NCBI GenBank assembly: GCA_019419405.1 | Contig: DYAA01000149.1 | Coordinates: forward strand, 1 to 12,799 | Length of the DNA stretch: 12,799 nt | Direction: 5' to 3' | Source: Collinsella sp. | GTDB lineage: Bacteria > Actinomycetota > Coriobacteriia > Coriobacteriales > Coriobacteriaceae | Shown here: piece after piece, positions 1-5,228 of the stretch | Position numbering within the stretch: the stretch's first letter is position 1 | How the letters are laid out: each line of letters opens with the position of its first letter | The notes under the pieces: model-generated | The model's input: the letters and a program-made list of their open reading frames with translations, nothing else | Databases searched by the model: none | What the model was told of the DNA's origin: nothing | Translations under genes and position numbers: made by a program

Positions 1-94
1 CGCGATAGCTGTCGTCGCGATCGAGCGACGCCAGGTGCTCGGCAAGCGCTGCGGTCAGCTCGTCATCGGAATATGTTGGGGTCTGAGTATCCAT
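1..94 (-). CDS. N-terminus of an unidentified protein, cut by the window edge
   Basis: Only about 31 residues are visible, beginning MDTQTPTYSDDELTAALAEH, so no domain can be assigned. The reading frame stays open to base 1. The chosen ATG (92-94) has GGAGG only 2 nt upstream, which is close. Two in-frame ATGs at 101-103 and 104-106 (N-terminus MMEAMDTQ) are alternatives without a clear ribosome binding site. The gene follows the helix-turn-helix gene with a gap of about 100 nt and could be co-transcribed with it. By inference only, pairs of a short HTH protein and a serine/threonine kinase-like protein occur in related bacteria, and the acidic N-terminus ending LDRDDSYR would fit. Nothing catalytic is visible here. 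Confidence 0.6.
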   Translation of the reverse strand, partial: MDTQTPTYSDDELTAALAEHLASLDRDDSYR

Positions 95-192
95 AGCCTC
101 CATCATAGCGCAGGGCGCAGACACCCCATGGCATCCGCGCCCCGTTCGTTTGCATCGCTGTTCGACAGCTCCGCCGGCTCAGATATCAGCCG

Positions 193-615
193 CTAACTCA
201 CCGTCTCCTCGCCAAAGCGATACAGTTCCTCGTTGACCTTTTGGAGGCTGCACCCGCGATCGATGCAAAATATGATAATCGCATCGCGGCGGTCCTTGCA
301 GTTAAGGACGCTTACCCCGGCAGCCGTCAGCGCACGGTTGGTCTCTTTGAGGGTCAGCGCCATCGCAAAGGCAATCTGCAGCACCTTATTGCGACTCGGA
401 TGACGCGCACCGGTAAAGATCTGATAGCCAAAGGTCTCATTGAGATCGGCCATACGAACCACGCGCGAGCGCTCCAAGCCCTTTTCCTGCAGTAGCTGCT
501 TCAGGTAGTCCGAAAGCGACGGGGCGGCAAAGTCGTGCTCCCTGATATAGCCATCGATGTTCGGCGCATCGAGAAGCTCGTTGAGCAACTCCTCGGTCAG
601 CTTTTTATCGGGCAT
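193..615 (-). CDS. Helix-turn-helix (XRE-like) protein, 140 aa
   Basis: This is a small soluble protein with a helix-turn-helix-like middle. Residues about 33-75 (SLSDYLKQLLQEKGLERSRV, then a segment resembling the second helix with TGARHPSRNKVLQIAFAM) resemble an XRE/Cro-type fold, including the RNKVLQIAFAL-type third helix region. The C-terminal half (about 76-140) is mixed alpha-helical and carries two cysteines in FCIDRGC; I do not recognise it as a separate domain. The start is well supported: GGAGGTGA lies 6 nt before the ATG. It is 39 nt downstream of the lipoprotein gene and about 100 nt before the truncated gene at the left edge, so the three may form one minus-strand transcript. The DNA target and any partner are unknown. 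It may regulate or bind the product of the next gene, but that is inference. Confidence 0.8.
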   Translation of the reverse strand: MPDKKLTEELLNELLDAPNIDGYIREHDFAAPSLSDYLKQLLQEKGLERSRVVRMADLNETFGYQIFTGARHPSRNKVLQIAFAMALTLKETNRALTAAGVSVLNCKDRRDAIIIFCIDRGCSLQKVNEELYRFGEETVS

Positions 616-654
616 ACGATCTCACCTCCCATCCGGCGCAACGGTAGCGACATG

Positions 655-1197
655 CTAGGCCAGCACCCAGCTTGCAGTGGCAGACTTATCAAACATGTTG
701 GCAAAATACAGTGCCTTCTTGATATCGCCATCAAAGTAGATATTGCCCGCCACGGAGCCACCGGCGGAAAGGGTACCAGACTGCAGCTCATCGGAGCCCT
801 CGCTGTAGTAACCCTGATTCTGCTGAGCGCCGTTGGCGTCCTCGCCCTTCCAGTCGTAGATGTTGTAATCTGCGCCCTCATCGCCATTGTTGACGTACGT
901 GACGTGAATGCCCGTCATGATCGAACCGTCATAATTTGTGAGGCCGGGCTGGACGGAATCGACAACGACGGAAAGACCGGCAGCCGTGGTCACCGTCGCA
1001 CCAACCGCCAGGTCAGTCGTAGACTGCTCTTCCTTCTTCGCCTCTTCCTTCTTCTCGCCATCGCCAGCGTCCTCGGTGACGGTCGCCTTATCGCTACCAC
1101 AACCGGCAAGAAGACCGGCAGTCCCCAAGGCGACGGTGGCGAATGCGCCCAGTGCAGCGCGACGGCTCAGCAGCACTTCGTTTTCGAGCTTTTTCAT
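655..1197 (-). CDS. Tat-type lipoprotein with a DUF4352-like domain, 180 aa
   Basis: This is a predicted extracytoplasmic lipoprotein. Residues 11-13 (SRR) precede a hydrophobic stretch (14-29) and a lipobox L30-A-G-C33, so the export signal looks like twin-arginine plus lipid attachment at Cys33. Residues about 37-60 form a Lys/Glu/Ser-rich linker. Residues about 61-178 have the pattern of DUF4352 immunoglobulin-like domains: VGATVTTAAGLSVVVDSVQ, then IHVTYVNNGDEGADYN, then LSAGGSVAGNIYFDGD. The function of that domain family is not established; many members are surface lipoproteins of Gram-positive bacteria. The start has GGAAGGAT 5 nt upstream. That ribosome binding site lies wholly inside one arm of a perfect 14-bp inverted repeat, so translation may be restrained by RNA structure. 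The HTH gene follows after 39 nt. Confidence 0.87.
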   Translation of the reverse strand: MKKLENEVLLSRRAALGAFATVALGTAGLLAGCGSDKATVTEDAGDGEKKEEAKKEEQSTTDLAVGATVTTAAGLSVVVDSVQPGLTNYDGSIMTGIHVTYVNNGDEGADYNIYDWKGEDANGAQQNQGYYSEGSDELQSGTLSAGGSVAGNIYFDGDIKKALYFANMFDKSATASWVLA

Positions 1198-1202
1198 TAT
1201 GC

Positions 1203-1256
1203 ATCCTTCCTACGATCCGGCTACCGCGCCGGCACACAGCACATCGTAGGAAGGAT
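1203..1256 (-). promoter_or_regulatory. Inverted repeat covering the lipoprotein ribosome binding site
   Basis: Arms 1203-1216 and 1243-1256 are perfectly complementary over 14 bp (ATCCTTCCTACGAT and ATCGTAGGAAGGAT). The 26-nt loop contains a second small hairpin, CCGGC (1217-1221) with GCCGG (1228-1232). On the minus-strand RNA the proximal arm carries AGGAAGGAT, the Shine-Dalgarno of the lipoprotein gene, and the distal arm carries its exact complement. If the RNA begins to the right of 1256, the site would be paired. A DNA-binding operator or a mobile-element footprint are other readings. Confidence 0.6.
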
Positions 1257-1270
1257 TAAACTTGAATTCA

Positions 1271-1285
1271 TTAGCTGAGAGCTAA
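1271..1285. promoter_or_regulatory. 15-nt palindrome, possible operator
   Basis: TTAGCT-GAG-AGCTAA is a perfect 6-bp inverted repeat around a 3-nt centre. It is 14 nt beyond the larger inverted repeat upstream of the lipoprotein gene, where a promoter for that gene would be expected. It could bind a dimeric repressor. I could not find a convincing -35/-10 pair next to it, so its role is a guess. Confidence 0.3.
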
Positions 1286-1304
1286 GGTTGCCGTATAGAA
1301 GAGC

Positions 1305-1773
1305 ATGAAGCGCGTGTCCATCGCCGATGACACCTCGAGGCTTGCCAACATCGATTTGAACTACTGGTTCTACGGCTGCAGCGTCTTGCCTCGATTTCCG
1401 ACACGACGAACCTGCGCGGCGTGGTCCATGCGGGCGACGACGCTCTCGAGCATGCCCTACGCGCTCGATGCTCAAACGAGCTCGATAGAATCCTGGTAGA
1501 TGCGGGCTGAGAACCGCCCAAGGGTCACATGGGCCCAACCACATTCAACAACCACAAGGCCATCGTGGGCGGCAATGACACGGCCTGCGACTCAAAGCAA
1601 ACGATGCGCGCGATGTGCCGCGACGACGAGGGGCAGGCGGGCTAGCTGACGGCTGGATGAGGCTTGAAACTGCACCAAATAGCACCCCCGACGGCTACGC
1701 AGGCGTCTTTCCTTCGCTGCTGCCAGGAATGAGTGCGCCGCCCCAGCGGTGCAGGCTGGACGTTGGGGCGTAA
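1305..1773 (+). pseudogene. Probable degenerate plus-strand gene, family not recognised
   Basis: A sequence with protein-like composition starts at ATG 1305 (MKRVSIADDTSRLANIDLNY). Near 1382 it appears to continue in another frame (RLASISDTTNLRGVVHAGDD), which reaches a TGA at 1508-1510. The same frame then resumes with EPPKGHMGPTTFNNHKAIVG and reaches a TAG at 1643-1645. A further frame change continues with LADGWMRLETAPNSTPDGYA to a TAA at 1771-1773. This needs two frame shifts and one in-frame stop, the usual look of a decayed gene. I do not recognise the family. High-GC DNA produces open frames by chance, so the reconstruction is tentative, and no ribosome binding site was found at 1305. 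Confidence 0.35.
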
Positions 1774-1794
1774 TGGCGCGTAGTAAGAACCGGC

Positions 1795-2304
1795 CTACTC
1801 TTCATTGAGATATTGCCTTCGATCGGCCATGTGCTTTCCGGCAAGGGAACTTCCATGACGCAGTCCGTCCGAAATCGTCTCTCGGAAATAGTCGTCTTTC
1901 TCATCGCAGAGATTCTCGAGCTCAACCACTCGCGATGCCAAACGGTCTGAGACCTCGCGCTCTATTACGAGATCGTCTGACAGCTGAGCGTTTTCTTCCG
2001 TCAGCCGAGCATTCTTTTCCAGCAGCTGATCTTTCTCATGCGAGTTGTTGGCAACGTAGGCGACAGCCCCAATGACAGCAACCGTCCCGGCGGCAATCTT
2101 CTTATGTTCTTTGACGAATTGAACGGCTTTCGCTGCGCCCTCCTTAACGTTACCGGCAATGGCTTCCACCTTTTCTCGGGTGGCCTGCATGAGAGGCTTC
2201 TTTTCCGCATCGTCAAGCTCAAGGTCGGTTTCCGTCAGCGTTGTCTTCACGCTCTCTTCCTGCTGCTCGTCCTTGAGCTCGAACTCTTCCATTTCAGTCT
2301 CCAT
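1795..2304 (-). CDS. Membrane-anchored coiled-coil protein, 169 aa, unknown function
   Basis: I do not recognise a family. The first 35 residues are very acidic (METEMEEFELKDEQQEE...). Residues about 40-68 form an amphipathic, lysine-rich helix (EKVEAIAGNVKEGAAKAVQF). Residues about 69-86 (KIAAGTVAVIGAVAYVANN) are one short transmembrane segment. Residues about 90-135 are rich in Leu, Glu and Asn with heptad character (LLEKNARLTEENAQLSDDL), a likely coiled coil. The C-terminus is basic and polar. The protein is probably a single-pass membrane protein with a coiled-coil tail. Two starts are possible. The first ATG has GAGG 5 nt upstream; the in-frame ATG four codons later has GGAG 6 nt upstream, also good. 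An A/T-rich TAAAAT (minus strand, 2322-2327) could be a -10 box. It is separated by about 310 nt from the small membrane protein gene. Confidence 0.75.
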   Translation of the reverse strand: METEMEEFELKDEQQEESVKTTLTETDLELDDAEKKPLMQATREKVEAIAGNVKEGAAKAVQFVKEHKKIAAGTVAVIGAVAYVANNSHEKDQLLEKNARLTEENAQLSDDLVIEREVSDRLASRVVELENLCDEKDDYFRETISDGLRHGSSLAGKHMADRRQYLNEE

Positions 2305-2616
2305 TCCTTCCTCTTTAGCGTATTTTACCCCGTGCTTTAGGCCGATTACTCAGTTGCCAGCTGATTTGTGACCGCAGCGGATAATGAACTCGCAAGTTGG
2401 CCTATGTCCTGTTGGGGAGTCCTTATGGAATCTATTGCGATGAGCTGGCATGGGGGCTGGCGATTGCAGCCTGCCTCCCCGCGTTGCTGGCGGCGGTGCT
2501 CTCACGCCAAACGCTTGTACATTCGGATTGCTACACAACGAATGAAACTTGTTGATGCGGGGCGCGGTTCATTCAGAGTCCGCCCCTCGCTTCATCCTCA
2601 AGAAGCTCGTCGAAGC
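2305..2616. other. 312-nt stretch without a supported gene
   Basis: The segment holds the leader of the coiled-coil protein gene at its left end. On the plus strand a 52-codon open frame (2397-2555, possible TTG start) encodes a hydrophobic stretch, YVLLGSPYGIYCDELAWGLA followed by IAACLPALLAAVL, which looks membrane-like but has no ribosome binding site. It could be a gene fragment. GGGGCG (2559-2564) and CGCCCC (2581-2586) can pair into a weak hairpin without a U tract, so I do not call it a terminator. Confidence 0.4.
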
Positions 2617-2955
2617 CTACCCCACCGTTACGGATTCCCCGGTAAAGGTGCTCACAAGCAACAAGATAAAGAACGCCAGATAACTGATACTCAATAGGTA
2701 GGTGACAACCAAAAAGATAGCCCATCCGACATTGGTTTTACCGTCGGCACGGCGTTGCTCGCGATTGCGGCAGAGCCAAATCGTCACGCCAATGGCCGCA
2801 ATCAACAGCACAAGCGCTGCTGCAGCCAGCCCAGCAAGCACAAACATCACGCCAATGCTCACAGCGATGACCGGAAGCAGCAGCAAACCGCACCCGCATC
2901 CACCCGGACTATATACGGCAGATTGCCGACGTCGCCTCATCGCCATCCCCATCAT
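2617..2955 (-). CDS. Small multi-pass membrane protein, about 112 aa
   Basis: This is an unrecognised hydrophobic protein. After a basic N-terminus (RRRRQ, residues 7-11) and a Gly/Cys patch (GGCGCG, 18-23) there are two or three membrane segments: about 24-44, 43-62 (ALVLLIAAIGVTIWL), and 77-103 (VGWAIFLVVTYLLSISYLAF). A hydrophilic loop with CRNREQRRADGKTN lies between. By the positive-inside rule the N-terminus and this loop are probably cytoplasmic. Its first ATG is only 9 nt after the HigA stop, so it is likely transcribed with the toxin-antitoxin pair. The start is uncertain: ATGs at codons 1, 2, 4 and 6 are possible. The sixth (2938-2940) has GGGG 6 nt upstream and would give MRRRRQSAVY. 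Whether it is functionally linked to HigBA is unknown. Confidence 0.7.
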   Translation of the reverse strand: MMGMAMRRRRQSAVYSPGGCGCGLLLLPVIAVSIGVMFVLAGLAAAALVLLIAAIGVTIWLCRNREQRRADGKTNVGWAIFLVVTYLLSISYLAFFILLLVSTFTGESVTVG

Positions 2956-2964
2956 CTTTGAGCA

Positions 2965-3306
2965 CTACAGTGCGATGGCCTGCTGAACAGGAACGATCTT
3001 ATCGAGTTCTGGTTCGATCCGCCTTTTCTCGGCCTCAAGGTCAAACGCCACCTGAGCGCGCAGCCAATAACCATCCGTCAGGCCAAAATAACGGCAAAGA
3101 CGGAGGTCGGTGTCGGCCGTCACGCGACGTTTTCCCAAGACAATCTGCCCGATACGCTGAGCCGGAATCCCGGTCTCTTTCGCAAGGCGATATTGAGAAA
3201 TGCCCATGGGAACAAGAAACTCCTCTTTGAGAAGCTCACCAGGAGTCACTGGCGACAGCAAATCGGCCGAGGTCTCATCACTTGTGATAATCGACGATTT
3301 CGACAT
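2965..3306 (-). CDS. higA: HigA-family antitoxin, XRE-type HTH, 113 aa
   Basis: This is the antitoxin of a type II toxin-antitoxin module. Antitoxins of this family bind and neutralise the RelE-fold HigB nuclease and repress their own promoter. Residues about 21-37 (TPGELLKEEFLVPMGIS) match the conserved HigA opening, PGE.L.EEFL.P.G.S. The HTH follows: QYRLAKETGIPAQRIGQIVL, then GKRRVTADTDLRLCRYFG and a WLRAQVAFDLE segment typical of the family. I chose the ATG at 3304-3306 (MSKSSIITSD). It overlaps the toxin gene by 29 nt, usual for coupled higBA genes, and has AGGAG about 10 nt upstream. The open frame extends 25 codons further upstream inside the toxin gene, but that extension does not resemble the family. 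The gene order, toxin first, is the HigBA type. Confidence 0.9.
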   Translation of the reverse strand: MSKSSIITSDETSADLLSPVTPGELLKEEFLVPMGISQYRLAKETGIPAQRIGQIVLGKRRVTADTDLRLCRYFGLTDGYWLRAQVAFDLEAEKRRIEPELDKIVPVQQAIAL

Positions 3307-3559
3307 TCCAAGCCATCTCCTGTCTCCACTCAAAACAGACCCGATAGCGCTCGTTAACACGGATGCTATATTGCCCGGCACGATCGCCCTTCAAAGCTTC
3401 CAGGCGGTTGCCCGGTGGAACGCGAAGATCATCAAGCGAAGCACAAACCTGCAGTTGGCGAATCTTCCTCAACGCAACACGCTCAAAGGGCACGAACTTC
3501 CTGACCCGCACACCCATGGCAAAGCGTTCGGTATCCTCATCTTTATACGATGCAATCAT
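3278..3559 (-). CDS. higB: HigB/RelE-family toxin, 93 aa
   Basis: This is a RelE/ParE-superfamily toxin of the HigB (killer protein) branch, which in characterised cases cuts mRNA on the ribosome. The length (about 92 aa) and landmarks fit: the N-terminal MIASYKDEDTERFAMGV; the charged helix with ALRKIRQLQVCASLDDLRVP; PPGNRLEALKGDRAGQYSIR; and NERYRVCFEWRQ leading to the VEIVDYHK end. The basic residues of the sheet (for example in LKGDRAGQYSIRVNERYR) are present, so it appears intact. The start ATG has AAGG 8 nt upstream. It is the first gene of a transcript that continues into higA with a 29-nt overlap, then into a small membrane protein gene. A TATAAT box and clustered inverted repeats lie upstream. 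Confidence 0.9.
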   Translation of the reverse strand: MIASYKDEDTERFAMGVRVRKFVPFERVALRKIRQLQVCASLDDLRVPPGNRLEALKGDRAGQYSIRVNERYRVCFEWRQEMAWNVEIVDYHK

Positions 3560-3570
3560 AGTATCGCCTT

Positions 3571-3648
3571 ACGTTAGTAACGTCAAACGTTTCTATAGAC
3601 TTACATCTCTATTATATCGTACATTTGTTCGTATTTTCTAGAACAAAT
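3571..3648 (-). promoter_or_regulatory. higBA promoter with clustered inverted repeats
   Basis: On the minus strand a perfect TATAAT (plus-strand 3611-3616) lies 50 nt before the higB ATG. The -35 area falls in an inverted repeat, ATTTGTTC (3623-3630) and GAACAAAT (3641-3648). Between the -10 box and the gene are ACGTTA-G-TAACGT (3571-3583) and the overlapping AACGT-CAA-ACGTT (3579-3591). HigA antitoxins autoregulate by binding palindromes in their promoters, so these are candidate operators. No strong -35 hexamer is seen. The sequence is A/T-rich compared with its surroundings. Confidence 0.55.
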
Positions 3649-3661
3649 AGTCCTTCACGCC

Positions 3662-4849
3662 TTAGTCAAGCAAAAGCAATCGTTTGTAGACATCGAGGCC
3701 TTTGAGTAGGATTTCCTCGTCGAAGAGCATACTATCGGTATGCAGAGCGCTTGTGGCATAGGCGGGGCAGCCATCCGAATCACTCGGGTTGTCTTGGTCC
3801 TCTGGCATACCCGTGCCCAGCAGGAAAAATACGCCCGGCAGATGGCGTTGATAGAACGCGAAATCCTCGGCAATCAGCAGCGGCTCGTCCACGAGCTGTA
3901 ACTCGGGCAGAGCAGGCGCGATTCGATCAAACAACTCGGGATCGTTGTCGACCGGCGGATAGCCCTCGGCAAAGTCGAGATCGTACGTGCAGCCCGTTGC
4001 AGTGCATGCCTCATCAAGCACGCGGCGCACACCCTCGCGTGCACGGTCGAACATGCCGTCCGTAAACACACGCAAGCTGCCGGCCACATGGGCCTCCCCC
4101 GCCACCGCGTTGCAGACGGTACCGGCCTGCAGCAGGCCAAACTTGCCGATACAGGGCTCGTCGGTGCCCAGTTCGTCCATCAGCTCGCGCTCGGTAACCA
4201 AAAACTTCGCTGCCGCCAACGCGGCATCGTGTGACTCCTCAACCGGCACACCATAAGTCTTAGCAATATGGATGCTCGTACCGTGAATATGGATATGCGT
4301 CTCGCTCGAACGCGCCAGCAGCGGACCAGAACAACTCGCCAGCGTGCCGGCAGACAGATCGGGCCACACATGGAAGCCAAAAATGCGGTCGGCCCCATAG
4401 CGCTCGAACACACCACTCTCGCATACCGTCTTGGCACCACCGGTCGTTTCCTCGGCCGGCTGGAACACAAAAAGCACGTTGCGTTTAAGTGAACCCGGCT
4501 GCTCGCGAATCGTGCGGTCGACATACGTCGCGGCGGCGAGCGCCATGGCCATGTGTCCGTCGTGCCCGCAAGCGTGCATCTTGCCGGGATGAGACGAGGC
4601 GAAGGCCGCACCCGTCGCCTCGGCAATGGGCAGCGCATCCATATCCGCACGAATCGCCGTGGCATGCGTGGCACCAACGCCAGCGTCAAAGAAAGCGCAG
4701 ACGCAGCTGGGACACGGATGGGCCACCTCGCAGGCGAGCGGCGCCAACACACCCTCGATATAGGCGATCGTCTGCGGAAGATCGAAGTCGAGCTCCGGGA
4801 TCCTGTGCAAGTCGCGCCGATAGCGGCGGAGTTCTTGGAGCTCGGTCAT
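3662..4849 (-). CDS. M20 family amidohydrolase, likely N-acetyl-diaminopimelate deacetylase
   Basis: This 395-aa zinc- or metal-dependent amidohydrolase belongs to peptidase family M20D (hippurate hydrolase/IAA-amino acid hydrolase type). Visible landmarks are LRRYRRDLHRIPELDFDLPQ (8-27), RADMDALPI (68-76), the metal-binding HACGHDGH (92-99, Cys94 and His96), PAEETTGGAK (131-140, catalytic Glu133/134), His160 in GFHVWPDL, and a C-terminal ALHTDSM (His370). The lid domain lies roughly at 175-290. B. subtilis YkuR, which deacetylates N-acetyl-LL-diaminopimelate, is of this family. The divergent operon here encodes DapH, which makes the acetylated intermediate, so that role fits well. Hippurate or other N-acyl amino acids remain possible. 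The start ATG (4847-4849) has AAAGGA 6 nt upstream; an ATG five codons earlier is the alternative. The metal ligands appear complete. Confidence 0.85.
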   Translation of the reverse strand: MTELQELRRYRRDLHRIPELDFDLPQTIAYIEGVLAPLACEVAHPCPSCVCAFFDAGVGATHATAIRADMDALPIAEATGAAFASSHPGKMHACGHDGHMAMALAAATYVDRTIREQPGSLKRNVLFVFQPAEETTGGAKTVCESGVFERYGADRIFGFHVWPDLSAGTLASCSGPLLARSSETHIHIHGTSIHIAKTYGVPVEESHDAALAAAKFLVTERELMDELGTDEPCIGKFGLLQAGTVCNAVAGEAHVAGSLRVFTDGMFDRAREGVRRVLDEACTATGCTYDLDFAEGYPPVDNDPELFDRIAPALPELQLVDEPLLIAEDFAFYQRHLPGVFFLLGTGMPEDQDNPSDSDGCPAYATSALHTDSMLFDEEILLKGLDVYKRLLLLD

Positions 4850-4943
4850 AGAGGTTCCTTTCATGGGTGCGCGTCGGTTGCCATCTATTGTGCCGCAAGA
4901 TTGCCACACCCTTATTTCCAGCATATCCTTGCATTTTTTAAAC

Positions 4944-4972
4944 GTTATATACGAATACTCTTGTTTGGTAAA
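4944..4972 (-). promoter_or_regulatory. Predicted promoter of the M20 amidohydrolase gene
   Basis: Read on the minus strand, TTTACC (4967-4972) is followed after 17 nt by TATAAC (4944-4949), a near-consensus sigma-70 spacing. Transcription would start near 4937, leaving a leader of about 88 nt before the ATG at 4849. Its -35 box abuts that of the opposite lysA promoter. The riboswitch lies on the other side, so this gene is not under it. Confidence 0.5.
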
Positions 4973-4989
4973 GTGCAACGTGGTAGGGT
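4961..4989 (+). promoter_or_regulatory. Predicted promoter of the lysA-dapA-dapB-dapH operon
   Basis: TTGTTT (4961-4966) and TAGGGT (4984-4989) are 17 nt apart. The start would be near 4996, immediately before the riboswitch, which begins at about 4998-5001; this agreement supports the call. A perfect inverted repeat, GTGGTA (4980-4985) and TACCAC (4993-4998) with a 7-nt gap, spans the -10 box and the predicted start, so a repressor may also bind here. Confidence 0.55.
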
Positions 4990-4997
4990 CGTTACCA

Positions 4998-5160
4998 CTT
5001 GATAGAGGCGCGGGCACGAAGAACCGCGGGCGAGCCGGCAGGCTTTGACCCCGTGGGGAGGCGAAACCCGCCGAACTGGGCTTTTCGGGCACGAACAACC
5101 TGGTGGGCCTGTGGGAAACACCCACAGGACTGTCTGCAGCAATGCGGGAGCGCTATCCGG
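4998..5160 (+). ncRNA. Lysine riboswitch (L box)
   Basis: This is a lysine-sensing leader RNA controlling the downstream lysine operon. Family landmarks appear in order: GATAGAGGCGCGG at 5001-5013 (P1 5' strand plus the conserved GAGG.GC); GAAG within the next loop; GGGAGGCGAAACCCGCCGAAC near 5056-5076 (counterpart of the conserved GCCGAA); a perfect 8-bp hairpin CCTGTGGG-AAACA-CCCACAGG (5108-5128); ACTGTC (5129-5134); and GGGAGCGCTATCC (5146-5158), whose CTATC closes P1 with GATAG. These correspond to GAUAGAGGUGCGA, GCCGAAG, GGCUGUC and GGAGGGCUAUC of the B. subtilis lysC leader. It lies directly upstream of lysA, the expected target. The exact ends are approximate. Confidence 0.93.
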
Positions 5161-5218
5161 ACATTGGGTCCACGCTATGCGGATTCGATGCGCAGGTAGC
5201 GCCGTCTGGATAGCGAGG
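5151..5218 (+). promoter_or_regulatory. Riboswitch expression platform, probably translational
   Basis: Bases 5151-5162, which include the 3' strand of P1, can pair with 5204-5215 over 12 bp with a single G-U. This helix would exclude P1. Inside it, 5173-5181 pairs with 5191-5201 with a 2-nt bulge. In the ligand-bound form 5151-5158 is occupied by P1, and CCACGCTAT (5170-5178) can instead pair with ATAGCGAGG (5210-5218) with one A-A mismatch. That would bury AGG, the only Shine-Dalgarno-like element of lysA (10 nt before the ATG). No U-tract terminator is present, so control of translation is the better reading. Pairing was found by inspection, not energy calculation. Confidence 0.55.
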
Positions 5219-5228
5219 TTTACGGGAC

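Larger units (their letters stand above)
1257..1794. other. 538-nt stretch without an intact gene
   Basis: No convincing intact gene is present on either strand. The first 30 nt hold the palindrome upstream of the lipoprotein gene. From about 1305 to 1773 the plus strand shows a chain of short protein-like frames broken by stops and frame changes, described separately as a probable pseudogene. No clear terminator separates the coiled-coil protein gene (ending 1795) from this stretch. The region has no obvious mobile-element ends. Confidence 0.5.

Noticed and set aside
535..1278. A 247-codon plus-strand open frame opposite the lipoprotein gene
   Set aside because: The minus strand has a lipobox protein with a good domain match and ribosome binding site; the plus frame has neither.
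4850..5125. N-terminal extension of the M20 amidohydrolase by up to 92 codons
   Set aside because: The extension is antisense to the lysine riboswitch and operon promoter, does not resemble the family, and a proper ribosome binding site precedes the ATG at 4849.
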